Shown one piece after another: positions 1 to 9,015 of a stretch of DNA of 52,221 nucleotides (within the stretch, counting starts at the first letter, position 1; every line of letters starts with the position of its first letter). The DNA is from Rickettsiaceae bacterium (GTDB taxonomy: Bacteria; Pseudomonadota; Alphaproteobacteria; Rickettsiales; Rickettsiaceae): contig JAJFBM010000007.1 in assembly GCA_020697135.1 (NCBI GenBank), positions 1 through 52,221 on the forward strand, given 5' to 3'. Below the pieces are notes generated by a model, which saw nothing but the letters and a program-made list of their open reading frames with translations, did not search any database and was not told where the DNA came from. The translations under genes and the position numbers were made by a program.

Positions 1-155
1 AAAGCTTGCCGTCAATCGACTGGCCACTGGGATGTAGATGAAAACAAATAGTTGCTTTGGAATTTATCCACACAATCTGGGGGTGAATTGGTTAAAAGTA
101 GCTTTCTGACAATTTGCTATTGCCCTAATATATTAATCCATTAAAAACTTTTTTC
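1..155. other. Left edge; no supported gene
   Basis: One forward frame is open from the first base to a stop at 49-51 (last residues DVDENK). This could be the tail of a gene starting outside the window, but 16 residues are too few to identify. No convincing reverse-strand gene was seen. The rest is the leader of the znuC gene that starts at 156. Confidence 0.3.
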
Positions 156-875
156 ATGAGTGAAGCCTTAGTTAAACTAACCAATATAAGCCATAATTAT
201 GAGGCTACAGAAGTTTTAAAGGATATAAATTTAGAAATTTTGTCAGAATCAATAACTACTGTAATAGGACCTAATGGTGCTGGAAAAACTACTCTTGCTA
301 AAATTATTGTTGGCATTGAAAATCCAGGAAAAGGAATTTTATATAGAAAAAAAGGCTTAAAAGTCAGCTATATTCCTCAAAAACTTGCGCTTGATAAAAA
401 TTTACCGCTTGATATAAATTCATTCTTAGAGTTACTAAGTCAAGGGCAATCGACAAAATCTCAAATTAAAGAAGCTTTGAAGGAAGTTGCTTTAGAGAAA
501 CCATTAAATATATCGGTACATACATTATCTGGCGGGCAATTTCAGAAATTAATGCTTGCTGCAGCTTTACTCAATAACCCTGAATTAATAGTGCTTGATG
601 AAGCAACACAAGGTCTTGATGTTACAAGCCAAGCCAATTTTTACAAAATCATTGAGCGTATAAAAACAGAATATAAGTGTGCAGTTTTTATGATTTCGCA
701 TGACTTATTTACTGTTATGAGTAGATCAGAAAAAGTAATTTGCTTAAATAAACATGTCTGCTGTAAAGGAATGCCAAGCCAAATTATTGATAATCCAGAA
801 TATATTAAAATGTTTGGTAGAAAGGAAGATATTTTATCTATATACTCCCATAATCATGATCATTCTCATAATTAA
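156..875 (+). CDS. znuC: Zinc ABC transporter ATP-binding protein ZnuC
   Basis: This is the ATPase subunit of a metal (probably zinc) importer, acting on the inner face of the cytoplasmic membrane. It has Walker A GPNGAGKTT (38-46), the ABC signature LSGGQ (124-128), Walker B LIVLDE (144-149) and the switch histidine H182. Its 239 residues are usual for the family. The C terminus is histidine-rich (SHNHDHSHN), as often seen in zinc or manganese transport proteins. The permease gene follows after 3 bp, so the two are surely co-transcribed. No solute-binding znuA gene is visible in the window. A manganese ABC-3 system is the alternative; the His-rich tail and the family in Rickettsiales favour zinc. 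Confidence 0.88.
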   Translation: MSEALVKLTNISHNYEATEVLKDINLEILSESITTVIGPNGAGKTTLAKIIVGIENPGKGILYRKKGLKVSYIPQKLALDKNLPLDINSFLELLSQGQSTKSQIKEALKEVALEKPLNISVHTLSGGQFQKLMLAAALLNNPELIVLDEATQGLDVTSQANFYKIIERIKTEYKCAVFMISHDLFTVMSRSEKVICLNKHVCCKGMPSQIIDNPEYIKMFGRKEDILSIYSHNHDHSHN

Positions 876-878
876 TAT

Positions 879-1658
879 ATGAATAGCATAGTAAATAATA
901 CAATAATTATTGGCTTTATAATAAGTATACTCTTTGGGTTGCTCGGTAATGTTATACTTTGGAAGAGATATAGTTATTTTAGTGATGGTCTTGCCCATTC
1001 ATGCTTATTCGGGGTGCTTATACATCATATTTTTAACATTGACTTATTATATGCTGTATATCTTACCTCAATTGCTTTTGCTATCCTTGTTAAAGGATTT
1101 AGTGTTTATTATAATAAAAACCTTATTACTTTAATAGTTGCACAAGGGTTCCTTGCATTATCAATTATTCTCTCAAGCATGTTTAAAGACGCTGTTAATA
1201 TTACTGATTTCTTTTTAGGCGATTTGCTACTCATTAACCAAAAAGATATTTTGATACTTGCAAGCCTTATGATACTTACATTATTTTGGTTTATAAAGTT
1301 CCATAAATCTATTTTAATTACTTGTATTAGTCCAGATATTGCTAAATCTTATAATATTAAAACAAATTGGATAGAGTTGTCTTATTTAATTATGCTTGCA
1401 ACAGTGGTGGCAATTACTATAAAAATCCTAGGTTCGCTGTTAGTTTCATCTTTATTAATTATACCAGCAGCGATTGCAAGCTTAATTAGTAGCAGTCCTA
1501 TTAGGATGTTAATATATACCTGCATTATATTATTGCTAACCTACTATAGTGGGCTTTATTTATCATTTACTCAAGATCTACCAACCGCACCTATAATAGT
1601 ATTTTTAAGTTTTATTTCCTTTATAGTTGTGAGACTAATTAAGACAAGGATTGGGTAA
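879..1658 (+). CDS. znuB: Zinc ABC transporter permease ZnuB (ABC-3 family)
   Basis: This is the integral membrane permease of the metal importer, partner of the ATPase encoded 3 bp upstream. The 259-residue protein is almost entirely hydrophobic, with about seven or eight membrane segments. Its N-terminal region (RYSYFSDGLAHSCLFG) and later segment (KILGSLLVSSLLIIPAAIA) are typical of ABC-3 permeases. Length is normal. The next gene begins 8 bp downstream and may share the transcript. Confidence 0.87.
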   Translation: MNSIVNNTIIIGFIISILFGLLGNVILWKRYSYFSDGLAHSCLFGVLIHHIFNIDLLYAVYLTSIAFAILVKGFSVYYNKNLITLIVAQGFLALSIILSSMFKDAVNITDFFLGDLLLINQKDILILASLMILTLFWFIKFHKSILITCISPDIAKSYNIKTNWIELSYLIMLATVVAITIKILGSLLVSSLLIIPAAIASLISSSPIRMLIYTCIILLLTYYSGLYLSFTQDLPTAPIIVFLSFISFIVVRLIKTRIG

Positions 1659-1666
1659 AAAAAGAT

Positions 1667-2302
1667 ATGATGGAAAATAAAATGAATTATTATAAAGCAT
1701 ATGCGTTTTTCTCATTTCAAGCTGCTTTAGCATTAATGACTTTATCTATATTTTTAGTAATTTCCCCTATAAGGATAGATTTTAATACAATAGCTACTAC
1801 TTACCAAAATTTAAGCTCGGTAGAGTTAGTACAGTATAAAGATCACTTATCTATAAGCTTTTCAATAATTTCTGTTTATCTTTTATCCCATTTTATAATG
1901 TGGGTAGGATGGGCTAATTTTATTAGTCCATTTAACTCAGTTATAGCAAAAGCCATTTTAGTCATAGGGTTTCTTGCTACTTTAACTGATTTTAGTGAAT
2001 ATTCTTTAAGAGGGATAATGATCTCGGCAATTGAATATAATTCTCACACTCTACTTAACAGCTTTGCTCAATGGAAGTTTATTAGACAAATAAGTATATG
2101 GACTATACATTTAAATGTTTTACTAATAACTATAGGGGTTTTAAATACGCGATATGCTAAGGTTTGTATGATTTTAAGCCTGGTAGGCCTGATCTCAATT
2201 CCTTTATTAAATATATTTAAATTCGGTAAATTATGGTATATATGGCTAATAACTTGGCATATGGCTTCATGCTTAATGTTTATCAAGATTAGCAAAAGCT
2301 AG
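1667..2302 (+). CDS. Hypothetical multi-pass membrane protein
   Basis: I do not recognise this 211-residue protein. It is very hydrophobic, with about six possible membrane segments (roughly 12-33, 60-80, 88-108, 138-160, 165-182, 188-207). No catalytic motif is evident. It starts 8 bp after znuB, so it may be part of the same operon, but a link to metal transport is only positional. The start could be at 1667, 1670 (ATGATG) or 1682. Confidence 0.7.
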   Translation: MMENKMNYYKAYAFFSFQAALALMTLSIFLVISPIRIDFNTIATTYQNLSSVELVQYKDHLSISFSIISVYLLSHFIMWVGWANFISPFNSVIAKAILVIGFLATLTDFSEYSLRGIMISAIEYNSHTLLNSFAQWKFIRQISIWTIHLNVLLITIGVLNTRYAKVCMILSLVGLISIPLLNIFKFGKLWYIWLITWHMASCLMFIKISKS

Positions 2303-2361
2303 TGGAAAAGGGGTGCTGTTTCTATTATAATTAGCTAAATTTTAGGTCAAAAAGAAAAATT

Positions 2362-2709
2362 ATGTACGATAAAAATAATATATTTGCCAAGATTATTCGT
2401 GGAGAGATTCCATCTAACAAGGTTTATGAGGATGATAAGGTGCTAGCTTTTCATGATATAGCACCAGCTGCACCTATTCATGTTTTAGTGATACCTAAAG
2501 GGGAATATCAAAATTTCAATGAGTTTGTCAGCCAAGCATCAGCAGAAGAGACAAAATATTTCTTCTATAAAGTTAATGAGATAGCTAAAACTCTAGAAAC
2601 GCAAAATAATTATCGTCTAATTACTAATATAGGTAGTGAAGCAGGGCAATCTGTATTCCATTTCCATGTACATATAATTAGTGGCAAAAAATTAGAAACT
2701 TTAGTTTAA
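2362..2709 (+). CDS. HIT family nucleotide hydrolase (HinT-like)
   Basis: This is a small cytosolic histidine-triad protein, a family that hydrolyses nucleoside phosphoramidates and similar nucleotide conjugates. The HxHxH triad HFHVH lies at residues 100-104, and the N-terminal IFAKIIRGEIPS block is typical of the HinT/PKCI branch. Its length (115 residues) is normal. The asd gene starts 9 bp downstream, so the two may be co-transcribed. Confidence 0.92.
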   Translation: MYDKNNIFAKIIRGEIPSNKVYEDDKVLAFHDIAPAAPIHVLVIPKGEYQNFNEFVSQASAEETKYFFYKVNEIAKTLETQNNYRLITNIGSEAGQSVFHFHVHIISGKKLETLV

Positions 2710-2718
2710 AGGACATAA

Positions 2719-3732
2719 ATGAAAAAATATAATATAGCAGTTGTTGGTGCCACTGGTAATGTTGGCCGAGAAATTTTAAACGTATTATCTGAGAGAGAAT
2801 TTCCAGTTGGTGAAGTTTATGCGCTTGCGTCACGCGATTCAATTGGTAAAGAGGTGAGTTTTGGAGAGAAAATCTTAAAAGTCGTTGCTTTAGACCATTT
2901 TGATTTTAAAAAGGTGGATATTGTATTATCTTCTCCAGGAAGCCTAGTTTCAAAACAATTTGCACCTAAAGCAGTTGAGGCTGGAGCAATTGTTATTGAT
3001 AATACTTCATATTTCCGCATGCATAAAGATGTGCCGCTTATTGTACCTGAGGTAAATCCTAATGCGCTTAAAGATTATAAGAAAACAAATATTATAGCAA
3101 ATCCTAATTGTTGCGTCATCCCGCTTGCAATAGCTTTAAAGCCTCTTGATAATGCAGCTAAGATTAAAAGAATAGTAGTATCAACTTATCAATCAGTCTC
3201 AGGAGCAGGAAAAGAAGCAATGGATGAGCTTTATGCACAGACCAAGAATATGTTTCTATATAATGACATAATTCCTAAAGCTTTTGGCCGTCAAATTGCC
3301 TTTAACGTTATACCGCGATGTGGTGATTTTGAGAACAACCATTATACTGATGAAGAGCAAAAAATTACTAATGAGATGAAAAAAATCATGGGTGAGCATG
3401 TTAAGGTTACAGCAACTTGCGTGCGTGTACCAGTTTTTGTAGGGCATTCTGAGTCTGTTAATGTGGAATTTGAAAAACCCCTAAGCGCCAATGAAGCTTA
3501 TGAAATATTAAGCGAGGCTGATGGGGTAAAGATTCTTCTTCCAGAACAGCAATTAAATTACATAACTCCTGTTGAGATTGTTGGCGAGGACGATGTATAT
3601 GTATCTAGAATCAGAGAAGATCATACGCAGAAAAATACGCTGAATATGTGGCTCGTATCCGACAATGTACGAAAAGGCGCTGCGCTTAATGCAGTCCAAA
3701 TCGCCGAGCTGTTAATTGATAAATATTTATAG
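2719..3732 (+). CDS. asd: Aspartate-semialdehyde dehydrogenase
   Basis: The enzyme makes L-aspartate semialdehyde from aspartyl phosphate with NADPH, the branch point to diaminopimelate, lysine and peptidoglycan. It has an N-terminal NADP-binding motif VGATGNVGRE (9-18), the active-site cysteine C131 in NPNC, and the later RVPVFVGHSE segment. Its 337 residues are normal for bacterial Asd. The start has a good AAAGGA ribosome site. The dapE and dapD genes elsewhere in the window act later in the same pathway. A strong hairpin terminator follows the stop. Confidence 0.95.
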   Translation: MKKYNIAVVGATGNVGREILNVLSEREFPVGEVYALASRDSIGKEVSFGEKILKVVALDHFDFKKVDIVLSSPGSLVSKQFAPKAVEAGAIVIDNTSYFRMHKDVPLIVPEVNPNALKDYKKTNIIANPNCCVIPLAIALKPLDNAAKIKRIVVSTYQSVSGAGKEAMDELYAQTKNMFLYNDIIPKAFGRQIAFNVIPRCGDFENNHYTDEEQKITNEMKKIMGEHVKVTATCVRVPVFVGHSESVNVEFEKPLSANEAYEILSEADGVKILLPEQQLNYITPVEIVGEDDVYVSRIREDHTQKNTLNMWLVSDNVRKGAALNAVQIAELLIDKYL

Positions 3733-3735
3733 ATG

Positions 3736-3759
3736 GTTTAGAGCCTTTAGGCTCTAAAC
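3736..3759. terminator. Shared terminator hairpin between asd and the convergent gene
   Basis: A perfect 10-bp inverted repeat, GTTTAGAGCC / GGCTCTAAAC, with a TTTA loop lies between two converging genes. It starts 4 bp after the asd stop and abuts the stop of the leftward gene. T-rich flanks are short, so it is inferred to end transcription from both sides. Confidence 0.75.
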
Positions 3760-4536
3760 TTATTCTTCTGAATCACTTTGATCTCCTAACAGCGATTGAG
3801 CAAGTACCATCTGAATAGCGTCGTCTTCGGGTGCATCTTGATATTTATACATCTCCATTTCATCTTGATATCTTACTGGTCTTTTCAAGAATGCGAATTC
3901 TTCTGGCAAAGGTACACCATGTAGATTATTATCCATAGCTTCGGTCATTGCTTTTGAATGCTCGAACTCATTGTTAACTTCTCTCCAGCTATTATTTTCT
4001 GGCGTATATTCAATATAAATACTTCTTTCATCTTTTAAGCGATTGAAATCTTCAGGGGTGTATTTTGTTAGACTAATATTATTTAACTCCTCTATAGTAT
4101 CCTCTAATAACTCATAATTAAACTCTTTAACTAACTCTATATGAGCCTCTTCAGTTACATGAGGTACCTTTAATTTTAAATATTTATTAGATTCATCGTT
4201 TAAGCTATGTACCATGTCATGTATCTTTGATAAATAAAGCTTGATACTATCCTCTAAAGGGGATTTACTTAAGAATACTTGAAAATCTGTTATATCCTTA
4301 ATTGTTAGTAATTTTTCTAAAAGAATTATTGTAAATATCTCATGATATTCAGGACGTATCCATTTACATAGATATGTACCATCCTTTAAACCTTCTATTG
4401 CCGGCTGAATAACACTTTGTAGTGATTCTTTAACCGCATCATTAAGATAATTATTGAATAGCTGGCTCTCAGTCCTATGGGACAAGTGGAATATATTTTC
4501 TGTAGTAGATTTTGAATTTGTGATTTCCATTTTCAT
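3760..4536 (-). CDS. Hypothetical acidic protein with a UIM-like C terminus
   Basis: I do not recognise the body of this 258-residue, mostly helical, acidic protein. It has no signal peptide or membrane segment. Residues 237-252 (EDDAIQMVLAQSLLGD) match the pattern of a eukaryotic ubiquitin-interacting motif: an acidic start, hydrophobic spacing, then A-x-S-L and an acidic end. The usual central alanine is valine (V244). A GGAGG ribosome site supports the start at 4536. If the motif is real the protein could be a secreted host-interacting factor; that is inference. Confidence 0.7.
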   Translation of the reverse strand: MKMEITNSKSTTENIFHLSHRTESQLFNNYLNDAVKESLQSVIQPAIEGLKDGTYLCKWIRPEYHEIFTIILLEKLLTIKDITDFQVFLSKSPLEDSIKLYLSKIHDMVHSLNDESNKYLKLKVPHVTEEAHIELVKEFNYELLEDTIEELNNISLTKYTPEDFNRLKDERSIYIEYTPENNSWREVNNEFEHSKAMTEAMDNNLHGVPLPEEFAFLKRPVRYQDEMEMYKYQDAPEDDAIQMVLAQSLLGDQSDSEE

Positions 4537-4570
4537 AATTTCCTCCGATTATGTTATTAAAAAATTGGTT

Positions 4571-4677
4571 AAGCTAACTTAAGGTGCTAAACAGCGAAAA
4601 ATAAGATGCATCAGCTATTCCTTTACTTATTATTAATTATTAATAATTATAATAGGTTAAATTAAACAAGTTAGCTT
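4571..4677. promoter_or_regulatory. Divergent intergenic region with paired inverted 10-mers
   Basis: AAGCTAACTT at 4571-4580 and its exact reverse complement AAGTTAGCTT at 4668-4677 face each other across this divergent region. The second copy touches the ATG of the rightward gene; the first lies 34 bp before the leftward start. They might be operator halves or chance in AT-rich DNA. A highly AT-rich run (TAATTATTAATAATTATAAT) lies between them. Confidence 0.3.
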
Positions 4678-4932
4678 ATGATTTCTATCATTGCAAAGGC
4701 TATAGAGCGAGCAGATAAGTCTTATTTTTTCGAAAATTATACTAACCAAGCTCAAGCTGTAGTTCAAGAATTAAATAAGGCAGGCCTTGTAATTGTTCCA
4801 ATCGAACCTGATGAGAAGATGATTAACGCAGGTGTGGCCTCTATTGTTTATGGCAGAAGCAAACCATCTGCAATAGTGAAAGATGTCTATTCAACTATGG
4901 TTAAAAATTATTCGAGTAAAAAAAATATATAA
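4678..4932 (+). CDS. Small conserved-looking hypothetical protein
   Basis: This 84-residue soluble protein has no motif I can name. Normal codon use, compact helical composition and a conserved-looking block (VVQELNKAGLVIVPIEPDEKM) suggest a real gene, and I have the impression that similar short proteins occur in Rickettsiales. It stands alone, divergent from the UIM-like gene. The 246 bp after it hold nothing I can identify. Confidence 0.6.
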   Translation: MISIIAKAIERADKSYFFENYTNQAQAVVQELNKAGLVIVPIEPDEKMINAGVASIVYGRSKPSAIVKDVYSTMVKNYSSKKNI

Positions 4933-5178
4933 TAAAAATGCTTTTAATACGGATCTTTCTCTATAAATGAGATTTTGAGAAAAGTTTAATAAATTTAAGT
5001 ATAAAGAAAAAAATAATCAAGGTCGGTAAATTGAAAATATTTAAAATTTACAGCTTGGAATATTCGTTGAGTTTGTTAGAAAGAATAATATATTGCTGTA
5101 GCAACACTATCTTTAAGAAGTTTTATCCAGTAAGCAAGAAAGCAATTAAGATTACTAATTTTAATTATTGATAAAAGA

Positions 5179-5919
5179 TTATCCTGCTACTTTTTCAGAG
5201 ATTTTCTTGTTATTAGTATATTCGATAGATACTTCGCGAGCACGGTTAGGATCCATTTTAGATAAGATAGGCGCAACCTTGGCTTCCTTCATATTACTAA
5301 TAACTTGAAGCAATATAGGCATATCAAGCGCATCAAATATCTTTGCTGCATCTTGAGGTTTCATACTTTCATAAATTTTTACTAGGCTCATTAGTTTTTG
5401 ATTTTCTTTATCATTATATTGAGCAAGGAGATTCTCGACTTCTAATTTTAAAGCTTTTAATTCACTAACTTTAGTATTTACTTGTACTTCAGTCGCTTTT
5501 AATAATTTTTCTTTTAAATTTAAATCTTCAGTTTTCTGTTCGATTTCTTTTCTACGTTGTGAAAGATTTTGCAATAATTTAATTTCATCAGGGGAGTATT
5601 TACTCAGCTCAGGATTACATTCAAGAGTAACATATTGCTGCCCTTCTGGAGTAGGTTTAACAGTTTCTGCAGGGATTTTAACTTCTTTCTCTTTTTTCTC
5701 TCCACCATGGCCTCCACCGTGTCCGCCACCATGTCCTTTCTCTTCTTTCTTTGCAGGTGAAGGAGTACTTGCTTCTGCATCTTCGATAAAGAATGAGTTA
5801 ACTTTAATAACTTTTTCAGCTCTATTTTGCTTATAGAGCTGTGAAGATATATTGATAAGTTTTGCCATGAGGGATAATGATAAAAGTATTAACAATATAG
5901 GAAGGGAGCGTACTTTCAT
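5179..5919 (-). CDS. MotE-like flagellar stator accessory protein (MgtE_N/FliG-like fold)
   Basis: This membrane-anchored protein resembles alphaproteobacterial MotE, a helper of the flagellar motor. It has an N-terminal hydrophobic segment (7-19), a Gly/His-rich linker (61-73, KGHGGGHGGGHGG), a coiled coil (about 110-175) and a C-terminal MgtE-N-like domain (from about 179; PQDAAKIFDALDMP and APILSKMDPNRA). It overlaps the upstream DUF6468 gene by 4 bp and is last in the fliL-fliM-DUF6468-motE operon, the usual alphaproteobacterial order. The Gly/His linker might bind metal, but that is speculative. Confidence 0.82.
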   Translation of the reverse strand: MKVRSLPILLILLSLSLMAKLINISSQLYKQNRAEKVIKVNSFFIEDAEASTPSPAKKEEKGHGGGHGGGHGGEKKEKEVKIPAETVKPTPEGQQYVTLECNPELSKYSPDEIKLLQNLSQRRKEIEQKTEDLNLKEKLLKATEVQVNTKVSELKALKLEVENLLAQYNDKENQKLMSLVKIYESMKPQDAAKIFDALDMPILLQVISNMKEAKVAPILSKMDPNRAREVSIEYTNNKKISEKVAG

Positions 5920-6416
5920 TTTGCTTGCCTAATTAATTGTTGATATGCTTTACTTGTATCTTTATTAGCAGGTTCTGCAGAAGTTTTGCCTGAATTAAAT
6001 CTAGCCATAATAGTTTCAATCTCATGTCTAGGGTTAACCGACTCTTCGTTTCTCTGAGCTAAAGTAGGTGTATAGGAATGAATATGCAACTTTTTCTCAG
6101 CTAGTTTTGCATTATCAATAGCTTTTTCAAGTCTGTTTGCAACATCCGAACCCATGTCATTCATAAAGGTTATATCATTCATAAGAAATTGAGCTTTTTC
6201 TGTTGCTTTATGAATTTTTGCAGATGTTTCTTTGCTTAATTTTGTAAGGTCGCTTATGCTTGATTCAGCGCGCACAATGGCTAGATCAAACTCTTTAATC
6301 ATTCTATTAAATTCGTTTCTACTATTTTGTAATTCATTGATACGTTTGTTCAATATGGAGCAATAAAAAATGCATATACAGAGAAAAGTAATTAACAGTA
6401 AATCTATAAGTATCAT
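5916..6416 (-). CDS. DUF6468-type flagellar-operon membrane protein
   Basis: This 166-residue protein has one N-terminal membrane helix (2-22) followed by a long coiled coil (25-115) and a polar tail. It matches the small protein found between fliM and motE in alphaproteobacterial flagellar operons (DUF6468). Its function is unknown; position suggests a role near the motor or stator. It starts 14 bp after fliM and overlaps motE by 4 bp, which implies translational coupling. Confidence 0.72.
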   Translation of the reverse strand: MILIDLLLITFLCICIFYCSILNKRINELQNSRNEFNRMIKEFDLAIVRAESSISDLTKLSKETSAKIHKATEKAQFLMNDITFMNDMGSDVANRLEKAIDNAKLAEKKLHIHSYTPTLAQRNEESVNPRHEIETIMARFNSGKTSAEPANKDTSKAYQQLIRQAK

Positions 6417-6430
6417 AATGGTAATTAAAA

Positions 6431-7462
6431 TTATTCAATTTTATCAATTAGTAACCGCTCAAGGCTGACGGCAAGTTTGTTTTCTATCTTACCAACATGT
6501 CCTGTAAATAAATCAACATCCTCTACTCTAATAATTACTTCATCATCTTGTTTATGATCCATCATAATAATATTGCCAACTTTTAAATTAGCAATATTAA
6601 ATATTTTAGTAGGTTTATTAGAAATTACAACTTCTAAAGGTACTTCAATATTAATTACTTTGTTATTAAGGTTTTCTTCCCATTCAACATCTACGCCAAA
6701 TTTCTCCCCCATAAATACTTGTGTAAGAAGATCTTTAATAGGCTCAAGCGTTGCATAGGGAATAAGTAAGTCGATCTTTCCACCTCTGCTTTCCATTTCA
6801 ACTTTCAGCTGTAAAAGAATAGCTGCGTCGCCAGGACGGGCAATTGTTGCAAAGTTCGGATTACTTTCCATTCTTTCATAAGTGAAAGTTGCAGGGGTAA
6901 TAGGGTCAAAGGAAGTACCAAGTTCATTTAATACAAGATCTGCAATTTGTTTTACTAAAGCTTGCTCAATCTCGGTATGAGCTCTTCCATCATTCTTAAT
7001 GGGGAGAGAATTTTTCTTACCCCCAAATAAAGTATCAACTAATGAAAAGACAAGTGAACTATCAATAATCAAAAGACCAAAATTTTCCCATTCAACAGCT
7101 TTAAATACTGAGATTAATGTTGGAACAGGAATAGTATTAATATAAGAACCTACCCTTAAAGAGTTGAAGGTAATAATATCGATGTCCACCGTCTCAGAAG
7201 TAAGATTCCTTAAAGCGGTTGTAAGAAGTCTTACAAGCTTATCGAAAACAATTTCAAGCATTGGAAGCTTCTCATAAGAACGCAAAGCGCTATCTAAAAG
7301 AGCTTTTATACCTTTATTATCCTCTCCATTTTCCTGTTTAACTCCAAGCAAATTATCTATTTCGGATTGATCAAGCGCTTTATTGGGCGTTTTGAGCATA
7401 TTATCCCACTCGCTCATTAGCTCTTGATCCGATTTAGGAGTATTTTCCTGGTTTTCTGCCAT
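6431..7462 (-). CDS. fliM: Flagellar motor switch protein FliM
   Basis: FliM forms the middle of the C-ring, linking FliG to FliN and binding phosphorylated CheY. The N-terminal CheY-binding-type motif SEIDNLLG is at 33-40. A central CheC-like domain follows, and the C-terminal SpoA domain is clear (NIEVPLEVVISNKP through VGKIENKLAVSLE). Its 343 residues are normal. It follows fliL by 21 bp on the leftward operon. All key regions are present, so it looks functional. Confidence 0.95.
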   Translation of the reverse strand: MAENQENTPKSDQELMSEWDNMLKTPNKALDQSEIDNLLGVKQENGEDNKGIKALLDSALRSYEKLPMLEIVFDKLVRLLTTALRNLTSETVDIDIITFNSLRVGSYINTIPVPTLISVFKAVEWENFGLLIIDSSLVFSLVDTLFGGKKNSLPIKNDGRAHTEIEQALVKQIADLVLNELGTSFDPITPATFTYERMESNPNFATIARPGDAAILLQLKVEMESRGGKIDLLIPYATLEPIKDLLTQVFMGEKFGVDVEWEENLNNKVINIEVPLEVVISNKPTKIFNIANLKVGNIIMMDHKQDDEVIIRVEDVDLFTGHVGKIENKLAVSLERLLIDKIE

Positions 7463-7483
7463 AATCTATAAGTTTGCTTTTAG

Positions 7484-8050
7484 TTAGCGGATTAAAATTT
7501 CTCTAAATAAAATATCTTTTATTTGTATTGGATATAATATTTTATTTAAGCGGATAAGTAGTTCTTCTTTTAACTTATACATTCCCCCAGAGCCATTCAG
7601 GTCAGCTTCTCTAAGTTCTCTAAGGTATAATTGGAAATTATCTCTTATAATTGGTAGCTTGTTATTAACTTCGGTCATATCTTCTTGTTTGAATAGGCTA
7701 AGAGTTAAAGATAACTTTAGGAAGCTTGGCCTATTGCTTTGCGAGCTTAAATCAACTACAAAATCTTCAAGATTTACAAAATAATTTTGAGCTTGTTCAG
7801 TTCCTTTAAACACATCGCCTGCAGGCTTTTGTTGAGTTTCATCGGCAGGCTTTTCCTTCTTTAATAGAAAGAAATAGATAAATATGCCAATAATTACCAA
7901 TAATAGTGGAATCAATAAAAGTAATAACTTTTTCCCAACCTTTGGCTTCTCCCCTTCAGGTTGAGTGGCCTCTCCTTCAGGTGCAGCTCCCGCTTCGCTT
8001 TTCTCAGCTTGAGGGGCTTCCTCTTCTTTCTCCTTTTCTTCTTCTAGCAT
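7484..8050 (-). CDS. fliL: Flagellar basal body-associated protein FliL
   Basis: FliL is a single-pass inner-membrane protein around the stator. The 188-residue product has an acidic, proline-rich cytoplasmic N terminus (1-37), one membrane helix (about 42-66, LLLLLIPLLLVIIGIFIYFF) and a periplasmic domain ending KDILFREILIR, typical of the family. It is first in the leftward flagellar operon, divergent from flgF, so the 236-bp gap 8051-8286 should hold promoters for both. I found no clear sigma-54 site in that gap. Confidence 0.92.
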   Translation of the reverse strand: MLEEEKEKEEEAPQAEKSEAGAAPEGEATQPEGEKPKVGKKLLLLLIPLLLVIIGIFIYFFLLKKEKPADETQQKPAGDVFKGTEQAQNYFVNLEDFVVDLSSQSNRPSFLKLSLTLSLFKQEDMTEVNNKLPIIRDNFQLYLRELREADLNGSGGMYKLKEELLIRLNKILYPIQIKDILFREILIR

Positions 8051-8286
8051 ATGTTACCTTATAACCTTAATTTCAAGACTTAATCTATCATTATGATAGT
8101 TGTAAAAATTTATTTGGAAACAAAAATACCCATAATGCTACGAATATTACTTAATAAATTATGAAACAATTCTAAATATGCAACATATTAAGAAATAATT
8201 TACTGAACTAGCGTTTTTTAATATAACATTAACAATGAATATGTTTATTATAAGCTATAAAATATTTCACAGTATATAAGAGCTTT

Positions 8287-8996
8287 ATGATTAAAATCCT
8301 AATATTATTCTTTATATTCTTTCTTGAAGCAATAGAGGTTTATGCGTCTAGTAATGCATTTTATATTACTCTTTCTAATCAAATTGCTAGGCGTAGACAG
8401 CTTGAAGTAGTTGCGCATAACACAGCAAATACTAATACTATCGGTTTTGAAGCCGATTCTGTTTTATTTAATAAATATGATATTAAGGAATCGAAAAAAA
8501 AGAGAAATTCTTTTGTACTTGATACTGCAACTTATAGGTCTGAAGACCAAGGTGCATTGCAAAGGACTAACCGGCCTCTTGATATCGCAATTATAGCAGA
8601 GGAATGTTACTTTAAAGTACAAACACCTCGCGGTAATAGATATACACTAAATGGTAGCTTATTTATCAATAATCAAGGTGTAGTGGTTAATGGCAAAGGC
8701 AATCCTTACTTAAGCCCAGATAACCAACCTATCGTCTTACCTGAAAATATAGTCCAGTTTCAAATCTCTCAAGATGGATTATTCTTAGCTGATGGTGAAG
8801 AGGTAGGGCAAATTGGAGTATTTTTGATTCCGGAGAAATATGCTTTGGTGACAATACTCTTAGAATGTCAAATGTGAACCCGACTAAATCAATGACTCAA
8901 ATGGTTGAACTGCAAAGATCAATAGGAATGACTTCTACTCTAATGAGTGATTTAAATGACCTGCAGAAAAGTGCTCTACAGAAAATTTCAAGGTAA
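8287..8996 (+). pseudogene. flgF: flgF (rod protein) interrupted by a frameshift
   Basis: FlgF is a proximal rod protein of the flagellum. The first frame (8287-8877, 196 codons) carries the N-terminal rod signature (VVAHNTANTNTIGFEAD) and the middle domain, then reads out of frame after about 8847. The missing C terminus continues in another frame from 8847 to the stop at 8994-8996, with the family signature NPTKSMTQMVELQRS. The shift equals loss of one base or gain of two. Residues 1-21 form a hydrophobic, signal-like extension unusual for a rod protein. I see no slippery site, so decay or a sequencing error is more likely than programmed frameshifting. Confidence 0.85.
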
Positions 8997-9015
8997 AAGG
9001 TCTAATAAATAATAT

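Noticed and set aside
8830-8860. Programmed frameshift in flgF
   Set aside because: No slippery heptamer or stimulatory structure was seen; a simple indel explains it better.
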